DNA of 64,000 nt. Source: Neodontobutis hainanensis (Eukaryota > Chordata > Actinopteri > Gobiiformes > Odontobutidae). The notes below the pieces were generated by a model. It saw only the letters and a program-made list of their open reading frames with translations. It was not told where the DNA came from and made no database searches. Position 1 is the stretch's first letter; each line of letters starts with the position of its first letter. This document shows positions 27,264 through 40,239 of the stretch, one piece after another. The translations under genes and the position numbers were made by a program. The stretch is taken from the NCBI GenBank assembly GCA_024349245.1, contig JALDNG010000007.1, positions 5,506,501 through 5,570,500 of the forward strand. Direction: 5' to 3'.

Positions 27264-27476
27264 GTTTACATTTACATTTATTCATTTAGCTGATGCTTTT
27301 ATCCAACGCGACTTACATTGTTCTACAGTAATTACCAGTGTTACAGCCATTGGAGGCAAGATGGGTTAAGTGTCTTGCCCAAGGACACAACGACAGTATG
27401 AAATGTGGGGAGAGTGAGAATCGAACCGCCTACCTTCCGGTCGAAGGATGACCGCTCTACCCACTGAGCTACTAAC
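27264..27476 (-). mobile_element. tRNA-derived SINE with L2-type 3' tail
   Basis: On the minus strand the element starts with a tRNA-like head. The A box TAGCTCAGTGG is at 27461-27471 and the B box GGTTCGATTCT at 27417-27427, both close to RNA polymerase III consensus. A central segment containing CCTTGGGCAAGACACTTAA follows, a motif I recall from several fish SINE families. The element ends with TAAGTCGCGTTGGATAAAAG and a TGTAAATGTAAA tail. That tail closely matches the LINE tail at 2484-2537, implying mobilisation by an L2-clade partner. It is not a functional tRNA gene: a long non-tRNA body follows the head and there is no CCA-side acceptor pairing. The family name is unresolved. Confidence 0.88.
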
Positions 27477-30400
27477 CTAAGCTTATTTTATTTAATATGG
27501 ACAACACAAATACATTGGACCAAGCCAGATGCATTGTTTAAGTGTTTTAGTACACATGGTTATTTTCAACACCTGTCCACAGGAGGCTTTTTGAAAAAGG
27601 AACACAATACGTGTGTAAGCATTAGAATGGGTTCATAGAAATTACACTTTTGTAAACCAGACATATGACACATTCACATTCTCAACTCTACCCAGACTTA
27701 AACCATTGCTTTAGGCTTAAAAAGTTAATGTTTGTCTGCAGTATTAGGTCAGTGGGAAGAGAGATCCACAGTCTCTTTTAAGGAGAAGAAGGAGAAACAA
27801 GACAAAAGATGTTTGGATTGAACTTTGGAACTTTACAGACCCCAAAGTCAGAGGCTTGGGTGGATGAAAAAGAGCGCTCTGACGTCTGACAGTGAGAGAA
27901 AACAGTGGTGACAAGGGTTAGTAATCGTTTTAATTTTAGCGATTTCAATTCTGCTTAACGAATACAGTTCTTCTCTTGCACAAAATATCGTTCCCACATG
28001 TGTTGCATAACCACACTTGGTTTCATATGCATCATAGTATTGGATGGCCCTTACACCAATTGTTGGTAAATTATAAAAGATAAGAACTGTTTACATGATA
28101 ACATGACAAATGCTTTCTATTCATCCTTTTAAATAATGGGAGCACACACATCTTCCCAACTGTAATAGAAATCCTATATTGCACTCTCTCTGCCATACCA
28201 TGTCTTGATTGACAGAGTGATCGACAAGCATCTCCACACTTCTCACCGCAAAGGCCATAAGAGGAAAATAAAATCTGTCTGGAAAGACAGATGTAAAGAT
28301 AAATAGATAAGTCGGCTTTAAGCACCAGATGAGCCAGACGACTGGGAAATGAGTGAAATAAAGGGTTGGTGCAGAGGCAGTGAAATAGTGAACAGACGAG
28401 ATAGATGGTTGAATAAATGGGATTTCAGTCGCGTTCCAAGCCCTGGGAATATGAAGGAAGGAAAAGATGGGATGAGACAGTAGTGGCAAAAGAAAGACAT
28501 AGATAGATAGATGATAATGGGTTTTTTGTCCACAGTTCAAACATATAAGAGTGACAGAGGCAGTGTGCATAAGAGAGGAGCCAAAGATGGATATGGACTG
28601 ATAGATGGTAATGGGATTTCTGCCGAGTTGTAAGCTATGGGACTAAGCTCAATGTTTGTTGTGTACTGACTGACTGAAAGCTCCTTAGAGTGCTATAGTC
28701 TGCTCTAAGCATGTTACATTACTTATTTACCATGAGCCTGCAGATTACCAAGGCAAAGAACTGTCTCTTATGAAGGCATATAAATAAATTTCATTTCTTT
28801 TGACACCAATTTGATAACAATTTCCTGCACACGTCACAGGGACAGTAGAAAGGCCATCAAAGTTCATCCAGCTCTCTGTGACATTTGCTCTTTTTGTGTG
28901 TTTGAGTTCACGCATGTTGTGGCAAGTTCAAAGACAGACAATATCATTGCTTCACTGACCCTTCACAATGTCCTATGACTCAAAGATGAAGAAAGACATT
29001 TTTTCAAGGCTTTTTTTGTAATTACAGAAAACAATTTTGCGCTCTTTCAGCAAGCCTTGAATAAACCAGAGTCTTGCCAATCATATTCGAACAGATAGCA
29101 GCACTGCGGTACACAAAAGGTGAGAGACTCATCTGCAATGTTAAGTACTGCACTTGTTGATTCTTTTGTTAAATCTGTTGGTACAGGTTGTACTTTAATT
29201 TTGCCTCCAACAATAGTCTATTTAAAACATTCACACCAGTCATTCTTTTTGTATAATCGGTTACTTTTTGGTTAATTTGGAGTAAAGTAAAAAGCTCACT
29301 CTCCCAGTCTTTCTCTTTAGAAACAGAGAATAGTTTGGCATTAAGTCATTGAGCATAAAGTTATAAAGTTGTCCTTTTCCCCCTTACATCTATTGAATGT
29401 TTGGGAGTGTGTAGGAACAGTTTAGCTGCTATTATATTTTGGGTTTAGTTCAAGTAAAATCCTGGAAGAACCTTTTTGGAAGTAATAAATGGTAACTTAC
29501 TTGGCTGATACAAATGAAATGAGGAAATGAATGCTTTATTAAGCTAAACTGTAACTAAAGGTCATCTGTCAATCACAAAATTAAGCACAAGTGCCCCAAA
29601 ACATGTTTGGACAGGGCAGAATTGACTAAGCGTGAGCTGTACTCAATCAGGATGCTATCACAAAATTATGTCACTCGGTTTTTTTCAGTGACAATTTCCG
29701 GTTTCTTTAATGAATGGTCTCTGGTTTCAGGGCTCTCAGCCAATCAAAAATCGTAGTAGATGCTTTCTTTTCATGTTTAACCACACTTGTGTTCTTATAC
29801 TTGTGTTTTCTTGTGCTTGTGATATGCATGCCCCACTATGTGGTGTTGGGGCTGAATCTGACTTGCATTTGTCTTTGCACCTGTGTGTTCCTGTTTCTTG
29901 CGTCCCTGTTTTGTGTGTGTACAAGCGTGCGCTAAAGGAAAGGTAGGATTACGGGCTTGTTGTTGTCAGATAGGGTAGGATTACCAGCCCAGAGAGGCAG
30001 GGGGCAGAACAGGACGAAGGCAGGAGGTGTGACAGCAGCTCAAATAGTGAAACACTGAGAAAGATGGTGTGACAGCGGGTGGGAGGAAGTAAAGTTTACA
30101 AAGAGGGTGAGGAGGATGCAAGATAAATGAAAATGCACTTCCATTCGTATTGCATTACAAAATTAGATTCAGCTTTTCAAATTAATTAAAGCTGGTTCCT
30201 CTTGCTTCGGGCGGAGTTAGTGGCCTTATACAATGTATGCAAGAGTTTAATGGCTTCTCAGCACTGAAAAAAAACAAAAAAATGTGACTTTTTTTCTTTT
30301 TGCTTTAAATTGCCTTCTGAAGAAAACTAATGTGCTGTAGTTACAATGAACCAAACACAACCGTGACAATAAAACCATTGTGTGAGGTTAAATTGTGTGA

Positions 30401-33400
30401 GCAACAGTGACAAGATCTTCTGTCACATTCAACATGTACATTGTAAATATTGTATGAGCATATCAATTACAGTGTTAACAATAACGGTGACACAATTCAG
30501 GGGCCATAACCTCCCTCACAGATTCTCATCGGTGCTGTCATCTTTCTTGCACATTAACAGCTTAACAGCGGCTGCTTGAACTCCCTAGTTATGTTAAGTG
30601 ATGAAAGGTTGCACCCTGTTTAACTAAGCGTATGATTTCTGTTTTAATTAGGCTTATAGAAAAGGTGCTACAATGCTGAAATCTACTTCTTAGCTCAGCT
30701 CCAGCTGTATTCTTTTAGGGTGATAGGATCTAGAGCTACTGCGTGGGATCTGGCTCTTAATCAATCAGCACAATGCTGCAAACCCAGTGCTGAGGCTTCG
30801 GATCAGATTATCAGTGATTACCAAAGGGATGTATTGTGCTTTCAAAGTCACATCACGGCCCAGTTCAATTAGGAAGAGTGACAAGAATATGAGCAGAGTG
30901 TAAGATTAGATTCAAGCATTCAGGCAGGGAGTGGGGAGCATTTCCTTTTTCGCCTGGTCCGGCTACAACTCTCCGCTTCCATAAACATGTGCATATAAAA
31001 CCAGTCAACCAGCCTCTGTGAAATAAAACATGAGTTATGAGATCAACTCTAATGGGCTGTTTGAAAGTAAACATTGTGTAGACATCAGAACAAAGGTGAT
31101 TGGAGCAGAACCAAATGCCAAACACAAATGTCTACTGTAGTTTAAATTAGTTTAGTTTTACTGCTATTGTAGGGCGCAATATAAAATCCATTGCATGTTT
31201 TGGCAGTTGTCTGTTTGGGTGCTGCAAAAGGTTAATCTTGTTGCATAGATATCAAATGGATCAGGATAGCTTCGCTCTAAAGAGAAATATGGGTAACTAA
31301 ATTACATATGACATATCGACCGCTTTGCTTCTGTGAGCTAGCATGGATGTCTCGTGGCTATAAATCCTCATTTGCTCTCATATCTTGTGTCCTGCTACCT
31401 TTCTGAAACGCTCTAGCACCCTGTATGAAAAATTTAATGGTTAACACCGACAGCATCAAGTGAGCGGATTAGTCTCGGGTTATGGAAATGGACAAAGCAA
31501 TGCTGATTAATGTTGTACTGTTAAAGGCAACTGTTGCAGCAATCTCCAGGCTTTGCCCTGATTGGGTAAAAACCTTTTACAAAAATGTTAAGAATTAGGA
31601 ATGGGATGCTTGAAAATTTGATTTGTTTATGTGTCCCGGCCTGTTACATCACACTACCATATAATCTTCCTCAAACCCTGAGCTATTTTGGATTGCCCTG
31701 CCACAGATGTATTTTTTCTATTCATTCCTTATGGTGGGGAATAAAAAAATGACAGTGCCAGACCTCAAAAATTGATATATGTGTTTATGTAATTTACTAC
31801 AGCTGTCTGATGCTTGGAAGTGCTCTAAAAATGTGCAAAAATTATAAGAGAGAGGATAAAAAAATGGAAAAAATATCATATTTTATGCAGCAATCTCATT
31901 GTTTAGCTAAACACATTTTCCTTTAAGTAATAAAAAGTTTAATTGCTTTTTCTAATGACACTGTCAAAGTTGTTAGAAACCAGATCTGAACTGACTCCAT
32001 CACAAAGTGAAAAAAAAAGTTAAATTTGTCTTTTTTCTAATGAATTCTCACCTTAACCCCTAAACTTAATACAGCCATGACACTTTGTTGTGCTAGGTTA
32101 GGTATTGCTCAAAGGCCTAAGTCATGGTCATGTGTTTGGTTGCGCAGCACTAGGTTCTCTGCTCATCTTCTCTCCTCACTACCCGCTGAAATTTAGAAAT
32201 TGAAAGTCTAATCTACCTTCAACTCTCTGCCCAAGATAGGTGATAGGATTAAAAATAAGATTGGTTATTAATGTTTGTTTATATTCGACTGAAAAGTGGC
32301 ATATGTTGCAGGGAAATGAATGCAGAGTGAAATAATAAAGTTGAAAATAGATTGTTTCCTTGAGTCGTATGCTAATAAGCCATCACTTATACATTCATCC
32401 AACGCCCACTGTCAATTCAATGTCACTCCCCTCCCCCGTCTTTACAGTATACTGTGCATACACTTAGTACTGTGGAGGGGCTCACACTTTCAGCAGCCTC
32501 AATGTAGGTATCACAGTCAATGAACAAAAAGCAGTACAGAGAGACAAGGACTGAAGCAATCAGAAGTATGCCAGTTACAAAGCAATAATTAGTGCATACA
32601 CAGATTAATTTACCAAAAAATGTATCCACCACACACAGTTGTCACAAGACAAACTTTTCCCTCAGGGCTGTACCAGGTTGTAAACAACCGTTGCAGTATC
32701 TCAACAGTGTTAGTTCACATGTTGAACTAGCAGCACATATAGTGACATGTAGCAGTTAAAACAGTCTTGTAGTCAGACATGAGGCAAGGATACATCTGAC
32801 ACTTATTGAGTGCCCATTCACGTCGCAAACACATGCAGTTTCACAAAGGAACACATCCAAACAGCTGTTTGGCGTAAGTGGCATCATCACACCTGCAGTG
32901 ACAGGTGAGAGTGAAGTGTCACCCACAGGCAGAGGTGAGATCTTAAAACGAGCAATCTGTGCTTTTTCTTCACTGCGTGTCCCAAGTTTTGTGTTCAAAT
33001 CTTTTAATAGATACAACACACTTGTTTTGGGACAAATAGATCTTTTTATTGTTAACTAAAATGCTGGATATACATAGGTGACCATGTTGCATTGTACAAA
33101 TTATCCCAAATACAAATAGATTTTATTGCACATTTTAACCAGGACAATTTGACAAAATATAGAACACTGTAAAAAATTACACACTGTTAAGTATTATTGT
33201 TTGTAACATCATTTACAATGCATTACTACATTAATAATCACCTTTTATATAAAAAACATCATCTATGAATTGCTTATTTATTAATTAATGTATACTTGTT
33301 TGCTCCCTGTCAATAGTCTGTAAGTATTATAATAATAACAAGTTATAACCTCAGTGTTCTTTTATTCACATTTTCTTTAGCCTATTCATTCTGGTGGCAC

Positions 33401-33721
33401 TGGATCAGAATAAGACTGCAAGACAACGCAGTAATTGCACTTGAGTTGAATGTCTGAGAGTTATTGATTGTCAACACTCTTAAATCAGTTTAGTGGTCAC
33501 AAGTTTAAGTCTATCTTTCAGAAATGAAGTGCACACAGAGCTGTATTGCAAATCCAATTTTACATTTTCTCCTATTCTGTAGTCAATACCTTCTTTTTTC
33601 TTTTTACCCCACAATCCAAAGGTTATAAATTCAACCACCAAAGACTCAATTGTGCTGAGCTAAAAGATTTACATGCAGTTACATAAATGAACATGTTCAT
33701 TTTGTCCTAACAATAAAACAG

Positions 33722-33722
<1 letters not shown>
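27477..33722. other. Non-coding, no gene recognised
   Basis: Only short unsupported frames. Unique-looking blocks at about 30700-30990 and 31320-31570 are candidates for conserved non-coding DNA. A short GATA run is at 28498. Confidence 0.5.

Positions 33723-33802
<80 letters not shown>
33723..33802 (+). repeat. (TG)40 microsatellite
   Basis: The longest pure dinucleotide tract of the window: 80 bp uninterrupted, so probably highly variable between individuals. Confidence 0.98.
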
Positions 33803-33806
<4 letters not shown>

Positions 33807-34967
33807 TATAATCTCACTTTGTTGCCCTGTTAGTGTAACGGCCTGTTTCCCTTTTAATGTGAATGTCTGTGTGCTGACTCCAGAAAAGCACGAGTGGCAC
33901 ACCATCCTTCACACTGACCACCTCATCCTCTCCCTAAGACCACAAACACATACACACCTCTGTGTAAGCACCAACTGTCCAGATAATGAAGTTTAATGAC
34001 TGCAAAGCTGGGCCAATGCGGGAGGAGGAGTACAGGGGATAAAGGGGGTTGAACAAGGTACAACATAACCTGTCTGCATGCAGAAAATAACAAGGTTTAC
34101 AAACCATCTGATGGAACTATCCTCTATCCAACAGTTGGGTGTGTTGCATCAGGGAGCAACAAATTTGTGTCAGTATGGCCAATCAGAAAAGAGTATTGGT
34201 CTAAGTTGTGCAGAGTATTTGTGAGTACTGTTATGTTGTGTTGAGTAAATGTCATTTTTTGCTACCCTTGCTACCCTTTTGATTGACATCTCTGTTCTAG
34301 GTATGGTACTAACCCATTGTTTTACTTTATTCAGTTTTATACTCATTTTTATTGTTTTGTAATACCAGTCAACAGTAAATTAGCACAAATGAACACAACA
34401 GTAGCAACAGTGTAATGCTAGTGTCATTTATAAACAAATGTAATTAGATATTTTATTCTGTTCAAGTAAAGCAAAATAGTCCAGGGTGATTCAGCAGCCA
34501 TCTTAGATAAATCCTCTCTACAATTTAAGGTTGTGGTTGTTGCCTTGTGGTTTACACGTACCTGGATCAATAATTTCCAACCTGATCATAAATCTTAGTG
34601 ATGCTCTGAATAGTCCCCCTGGCTTGATACGCACAGTCAGCAGTCCAGACTCCAAAAGAGTCCCACAACATGTTAGCAAGCTAAATTAATGAAAGGTGAG
34701 CAACACAATGGGGAAGCTGCAGTCTGCCTGCATCTGCTCTGGGGACATCGGCAACTGGGAAGCTGAACTATTGCTATTGTTTGAGAAAGTGTATGTCCTG
34801 CTGCCTTAATAAACATTATAACACTTTGATTTTAAAAAGCAATCATAGCTTGAAGATAAGATTAAATTTAAAACAATAGAGCAAAATATAAATATACAAA
34901 AGGGCAAACTATGCAATTATTAAAATAAGCTAGAACAGCGAGTTCCTGGTAATACATGGCTGGATAA

Positions 34968-34970
<3 letters not shown>
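33803..34970. other. Non-coding, no gene recognised
   Basis: AT-rich sequence between two large GT microsatellites; nothing further seen. Confidence 0.6.

Positions 34971-35016
<46 letters not shown>
34971..35016 (+). repeat. (GT)23 microsatellite
   Basis: A 46-bp uninterrupted GT run. Confidence 0.98.
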
Positions 35017-35021
<5 letters not shown>

Positions 35022-35212
35022 ACCAAAATGCCAGCAGTGTGCTGCAGAGACATGGAAGTGGTGAAATTGGCTCCAGGCTCTGCTTTAGGAGGGGACAGCA
35101 AAGGCTGCATCTATTTCTTATGTATCAGCTGCTGACAGGCAACAGAGGTCACGATTTGTATTCCAGTCTATGATGCCCTGAATTTATGCAAAGGTATGAC
35201 TTCTTTATGAAC

Positions 35213-35241
35213 GTCTGTGTGTGTGTGTGCGCGCGCGTGCG
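35213..35241 (+). repeat. GT/GC alternating tract (Z-DNA prone)
   Basis: GT repeats pass directly into GCGCGCG and GTGCGTG. The CpG-dense alternating core is unusual in this AT-rich sequence. Confidence 0.85.
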
Positions 35242-37282
35242 TGAATAAGTCAATCCCTCAAAATGATTGAGGCGCACTGACAGGTAGCAGTGATGTTGAT
35301 GGATTTAGTCGATTGAGAGACTGTTAACTAATTTCAGCACTAGAATTTTTTATATCTTAATAATATTATAATATATGCTCAATATACTTCAGCAAAGAGT
35401 AAGTGACTTTGTGTTGGAGGTAGGTGGAGGAACAACTGTCCGTGCAGGTTGGCACTATTCAGTGATTTGATCAGTGTATGTCAGCGTGCCATAGCCCCCG
35501 GGACAGAGGCAATGACACAATGTCCTCATCTGCTCTGAAGTCAGTGTAAATAATTCATCATTATAATTATTATTTATAGGTGTACCCTGTGACATATAGG
35601 TGTTTTTTTTTTTTGCATATTGAGCAATTAAAAATTTGAGAAGATTAGTTTGCTTGTACAATAAAGGACCTTTGACACTAAACACTGCGAGGTTTAGTGC
35701 ATTGAAGAAGTCTGTAAATTATTGGCTCATGTTCCTATGAATCTGTGTACAATGCAATCGAATATTAGCCAAATGATGGGGCTTTGATTTTCGAGCAGAA
35801 TAATAGAAGAAATAAATCATTTATTTTGTAAAAAGTCAAAATTGCTAAATGTGATTAAAGTAAGCTGTTTATATTGATGCTAACAGCTAGAAAAGTACTT
35901 AAAAAAAACATTCATAGAATACATTGCTGAGGGTAACATTTCAAAGAAGGAAAATCATGCCCATCTTCAGTAAAATATGCTTTTAAACATATGTCTGCAA
36001 ATCTAACTGCAGTATGTACGTTGAGTACAATGTTGCTGCTTATCAGCGTGATGCTCTTGGTTTTGGGACTGTAAGATGTTTAAATGATCCAGAACTGAGC
36101 AGAAGTTTAAACACATTTTCTGAATAAAGCGGTAGAAGAAACAAGACTCCTCTAATCACATTTCAAAGACTTTCTTTCAAAGCTACATAGCGTCTTGCGA
36201 ACTTGCTAAACTGTTTCACTAATGAGCTACTCCCCTGTGGTACAATAGTTTTAAAATCTATCTAAAGGAGTAAAGTATGTCGACATTGTGTGTTGATTTG
36301 TTTAGTGATTATAATGTGGCATTGTTTTTCATTTAGTCTGTTCTGTGGTGTCTTTTTACAAAAAATCTCTGTTTGAAAAACCTAATTTCTCTCACAGCAT
36401 GAATGGTAGGGATTAAAACGCATCCAGACAAAAATACTCATTAGTGTATAATTGGATAAAACATTAGGTGAGCTTTGGAACAAACAACAAGGGCACACTT
36501 TTACTTATTTAACAAGTTCTGGGGGGTATTTGACTATGTTTGTGTTGGTAATTAGGCCTTTGGGGCGAAATAAAGAGCCATCACATGATAGTGAGATGTG
36601 ACTGTAAATAAGTCTACTCTACTCCACTAGCCTCTTTGGAAGGATGCCAAAAGAATGCTTGAAGCTATTGTTTTGTGGAGATGAAAAAAAAAGAATTAAA
36701 TAAATAATTTTAGTAGAAATGGCTAGGTAAACTTGGTTTGGCCAAGCACCTCAGCCTGTGGGCAAAGACAAGAGCTTGCAGTGTGTGATTAAGAATGAAA
36801 TAGGATATTAGCATTTACTGCTACTGAAAAACAAGAAAAGTGTGTTTCTCATGTTAATTAAGTCTAATACCAGAACATTAGAGTGATTTGTATTTGATCC
36901 TTGACATGAAGAACCAAAGTCCGCAACCTTGTCTTTCTAATGTTTTCTCTGTAAAGACTCTCCGATGTTAAACGCTTGATTAATGATTACACAATATGTG
37001 CAAACACCACTGCCTGAAAATTGACATAACTAAGCACCTAAATACAATGGGGCACTGCTCTTTTAGGTGCTTTGGCTAAAAATCTTTGTCTCTGATGTAG
37101 ACAGTCTATAATTGTGCAAAGGATTCATATCCATACCTTTACAGAGATCTAAACACATGCAAGCCAAGCCTTCAAACACATCCTCCAATCCGATCTCTCA
37201 GGACATAAAGCCTCATCCAGGACAGACTTGCCTTGTTAACTCTTACCTTGGATACCTTGAAATACATGGTCGTAAAGGTACA
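35242..37282. other. Non-coding, no gene recognised
   Basis: AT-rich sequence with no recognised exon or repeat end before the Tc1-like element. Confidence 0.6.
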
Positions 37283-37284
37283 TA

Positions 37285-38746
37285 CAGTTGTGCTTATAAG
37301 CTCATACATACCCTGACAAAAATTGTGATTTTTTTTTGAAGGGGGAGGGGCATTTTTCACACTAAAAATTTTCATGTTAGTGGTTGGGTGAAGCCAATAA
37401 TTTTTAGACAATTGTGTTTACTCTTTTTAAATCATAACAACAACAGGAACTACCCAAATGACCATAATCAGTTTACATGATGAGGTTATTTGCCCTAATA
37501 ACATGCACAAAAGTTGACAGAAACAAGTTTGTATGACTACTAAAGGTAACCATCCTCACCTGTGATCTGTTTGCTTCTAATCACTAAAAGGTCAGTGAGT
37601 TTCTGGTTTCCTGGCAGACCCTTGCACCTTTCATCCAGTGCTGCACTGACGTTTCTGTATTCTCAAAAGAATTGTCAGGATCTGCGGAAAAAGGTAATTG
37701 AACTGTATAAAACAGGAAAGGTATATAAAAAGATAAAAAAAAGATATCCAAGGAATTGAAAGTGCCAATCAGCAGTGTTTAAAATGAGGGATTATGTTGA
37801 AACAAAACCAAGGTCAGGTAGACCATCAAGAATTTCAGCCACAGCTGAAAATTTGTTCGGGATGCAAAGAAAAACCCACAAATAACTTCAGCTGAAGTAC
37901 AGACTGTGGAAGGTAAGTGGTGTAGTTGTTTCAAGTGCACAATAAGGAAGCCTTTGATGAAAAATGCGCCACATGGTCGAGTTGCCAGAAGAAAGCCATT
38001 ACTAAGCAAATGCCACAAAGCATCCTACTTATAATACGGAAAACAGCACAGAGACAATCCTCAAAAAACTTCTGGAACAAAGTCATTTGGAGTGATGAGA
38101 CAAAAATTTAACTTTTTGTCCATAAAGGTTACATTTGGAGAAGGGTCAACAAGGCCTATGATTAAAGGTACACCATTCCTACTGTGAAACATGGGGCTTA
38201 GAAAGTTGATGTTTTGGGTGAGCTACACAGGAAACTTGGTCAAAATTGATGGCAAGATGAATGCAGCATGTTATCAGAAAATACTGAAAAATTTGAAAAT
38301 TTGCACTCATCAGCCTGGAAGCTGCACATGGGACATACTTGGACGTTCCAACATGAAAACGATCCAAAGCTTAAGGCCATGTCAACCTGTCATTGGCTAC
38401 AGCAGCATAAAGTGAAGGTTCTGGACTGGTCAGCTCTCCTGACTTCAATATCATTGAGCCACTCTGCAGAGATCTCAAACGTGTAGTTCATGCAAGACAG
38501 CCTAAGAATTTACAGGAACTGGAGGCCTTTTTGCCAACTAGAATGGGAAGCCTTACGTTTTGGTCAGGGTCATTTGGGTAGTTTCTGTTGTCATTATGAT
38601 TTTAAAAGAATAAACACAATTGTCTGACAATAAACGGCTTCACCCAACCACTAACAATGAGTAAAATACAAGTTTTTGTGTTATCATTCATATTCTCTGA
38701 AAAATGGCCCAAAAAAAAAAATCACAAATTCTTATGAGCACAATTG
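37285..38746 (+). mobile_element. Tc1-like transposon, inactivated
   Basis: The ends read CAGTTGTGCTTATAAG and, reverse-complemented, CAATTGTGCTCATAAG, flanked by TA on both sides (37283-37284 and 38747-38748). A second block of inverted similarity (GTTGGGTGAAGCC near 37384; its complement near 38637) and further matching sequence to about 37470 and 38564 indicate long inverted repeats of roughly 190 bp, the IR/DR type. Transposase relics lie on the + strand: a helix-turn-helix segment (CQDLRKKVIELYKTGK, near 37675), WSDETKI with the first catalytic Asp at 38094, QHENDPK near 38349, and IIEPL with the catalytic Glu at 38456 in another frame. Stops, frameshifts and loss of the C-terminal end show that it is dead. 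Confidence 0.93.
37679..38560 (+). pseudogene. Tc1 transposase relic
   Basis: This is the decayed coding region inside the Tc1-like element. The DNA-binding start is cut by stops before 37760. The central part appears in several frames, and the second catalytic position is Glu (codon at 38355) where active Tc1 transposases have Asp. After IIEPL the sequence jumps from the LQELEAF segment near 38520 almost directly into inverted-repeat sequence, so the C-terminal part and natural stop appear to be deleted. No active product is expected. Confidence 0.85.
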
Positions 38747-40206
38747 TACTTCGTTATAAATAATAGCTGGATGTGCATTTTGTCATTAGTATGTTTTTCC
38801 ACATTGACAGAATTAATGAACTAAATCTACGAATTTGTAGCAACGAGTGTTTACTGGAAGACAACTAGAGAGACAGAGGATCAACACCAGACATGCTAAT
38901 GTGACATGTTGGTTCACACCTCATAAGCAACTGAAGCAGCTGCGCTCGCTCACTACATGACCTTAAGGAGGTGATGATGAAGACTGAAGTGTGCACGTGA
39001 CGCTACAAGGAGAAAAAATATGGTGCTAAAGGTTTATTGCGAGCTTAAGGTTAATGTTAGTAAAAGGTTGAGAGTAAGGCTGTTAGAAGAGGCCACTGTA
39101 ATGAATAGACAAGCTTCAAAACTCGGTGTGTGGGCTTGATACGTGACATTCAAGAGTTACAATTTCATTATAAAAATGTCACACTTAAACAGGGAACAAT
39201 TACCGCTAATAATGTTCCCTTATAAGTCAAGAATCCACCAATAAAAACAAGAAAGCTTTGTAGCTATAGAAATGCAAATGACTGTGTTTTTGGATATGTC
39301 AGAGTAAATTAAGTTTGTCCTCATGTGGCCTCTGTAGCGATCAATAGCAATAGGACAGAGAATGACTGATAAACAGAAAACAAGAGACTGGTGACAACAG
39401 AAGAGTGGAAGAAAGAAACCAATGGAACTAGGAGTGAGTGAAATGTACTGTAGACGCACAGAAAGGCACAGAGGCGATCAGGCAGACGGACCCTGTCAGT
39501 GTGATAATCCCCTTCTCATTACGACATCAATCAGATTACTCACAACACATCTCTCTAATTAGACTGGAATCTGATCAGTCTAACCAGATTACACTTGTAA
39601 ACACTTCAAATGGTCTTGTGCTGTACATTGCATGATGGGAATAATGGGAACTATTCCATTACAGTATGTGACTGAAGCAAAAGCATTTATTTTTCAGTGG
39701 CCTTTGATCTAGATGCATGGCACTGCACTAGCCTGTTAACAGAAGTACTGTAAACATAAGAAGAATGTAGGCCTTGTTCAGTCCTCAAATGAATGTTTGT
39801 CCTGAGTGATCAGATCATGTGTTCAGTTTCTTTTCTAAGGTGTCAATGAATGTCCACAGATCTAATCGCTCTGGCCACATTGAAAGGCGGCCTTGGTTTC
39901 TTGTCTTGCTTCAACTTCACAATCATATTCTTTCAGCTATAGTATACAGTCTGAGTAGTAGTAGTAGTTTCAGTGCACAGCTGAAGTGTTTCTTATGATG
40001 GAGATGGTTAAAACATAATCATGTAACACAAACACACATTGTAATGAAATAAAAACCTACAGATAAATGAATTCATCTGAAGGTTTTTAGCTCACAATCA
40101 CCAAGTGAGATGTGAAAGTCTTCTTCTGTGGCTATTGTCACTTCAACTCAAATCAAAGATCGACACGATGAGAAAATAACAGTAAATTATAGCTGGAACT
40201 CTTGTA

Positions 40207-40239
40207 CCCCCCCCCCTCCTCCCAAAAAAAAAAAAAAAA
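40207..40239 (+). repeat. Adjacent poly-C and poly-A runs
   Basis: A run of about ten C, a short TCCTCCC link, then about sixteen A: an unusual homopolymer junction. Confidence 0.9.

Noticed and set aside
27417..27471. A tRNA gene on the minus strand
   Set aside because: A and B boxes are present, but the downstream body and TGTAA tail show a SINE; no complete cloverleaf with a paired acceptor stem can be drawn.
28121..28570. 149-residue minus-strand open frame
   Set aside because: Hydrophobic stretches come from AT-rich DNA. No family resemblance and no supporting gene structure.
33723..33802. CRISPR-like or other regularly spaced array
   Set aside because: This is a pure dinucleotide run with no spacers, in a vertebrate genome.
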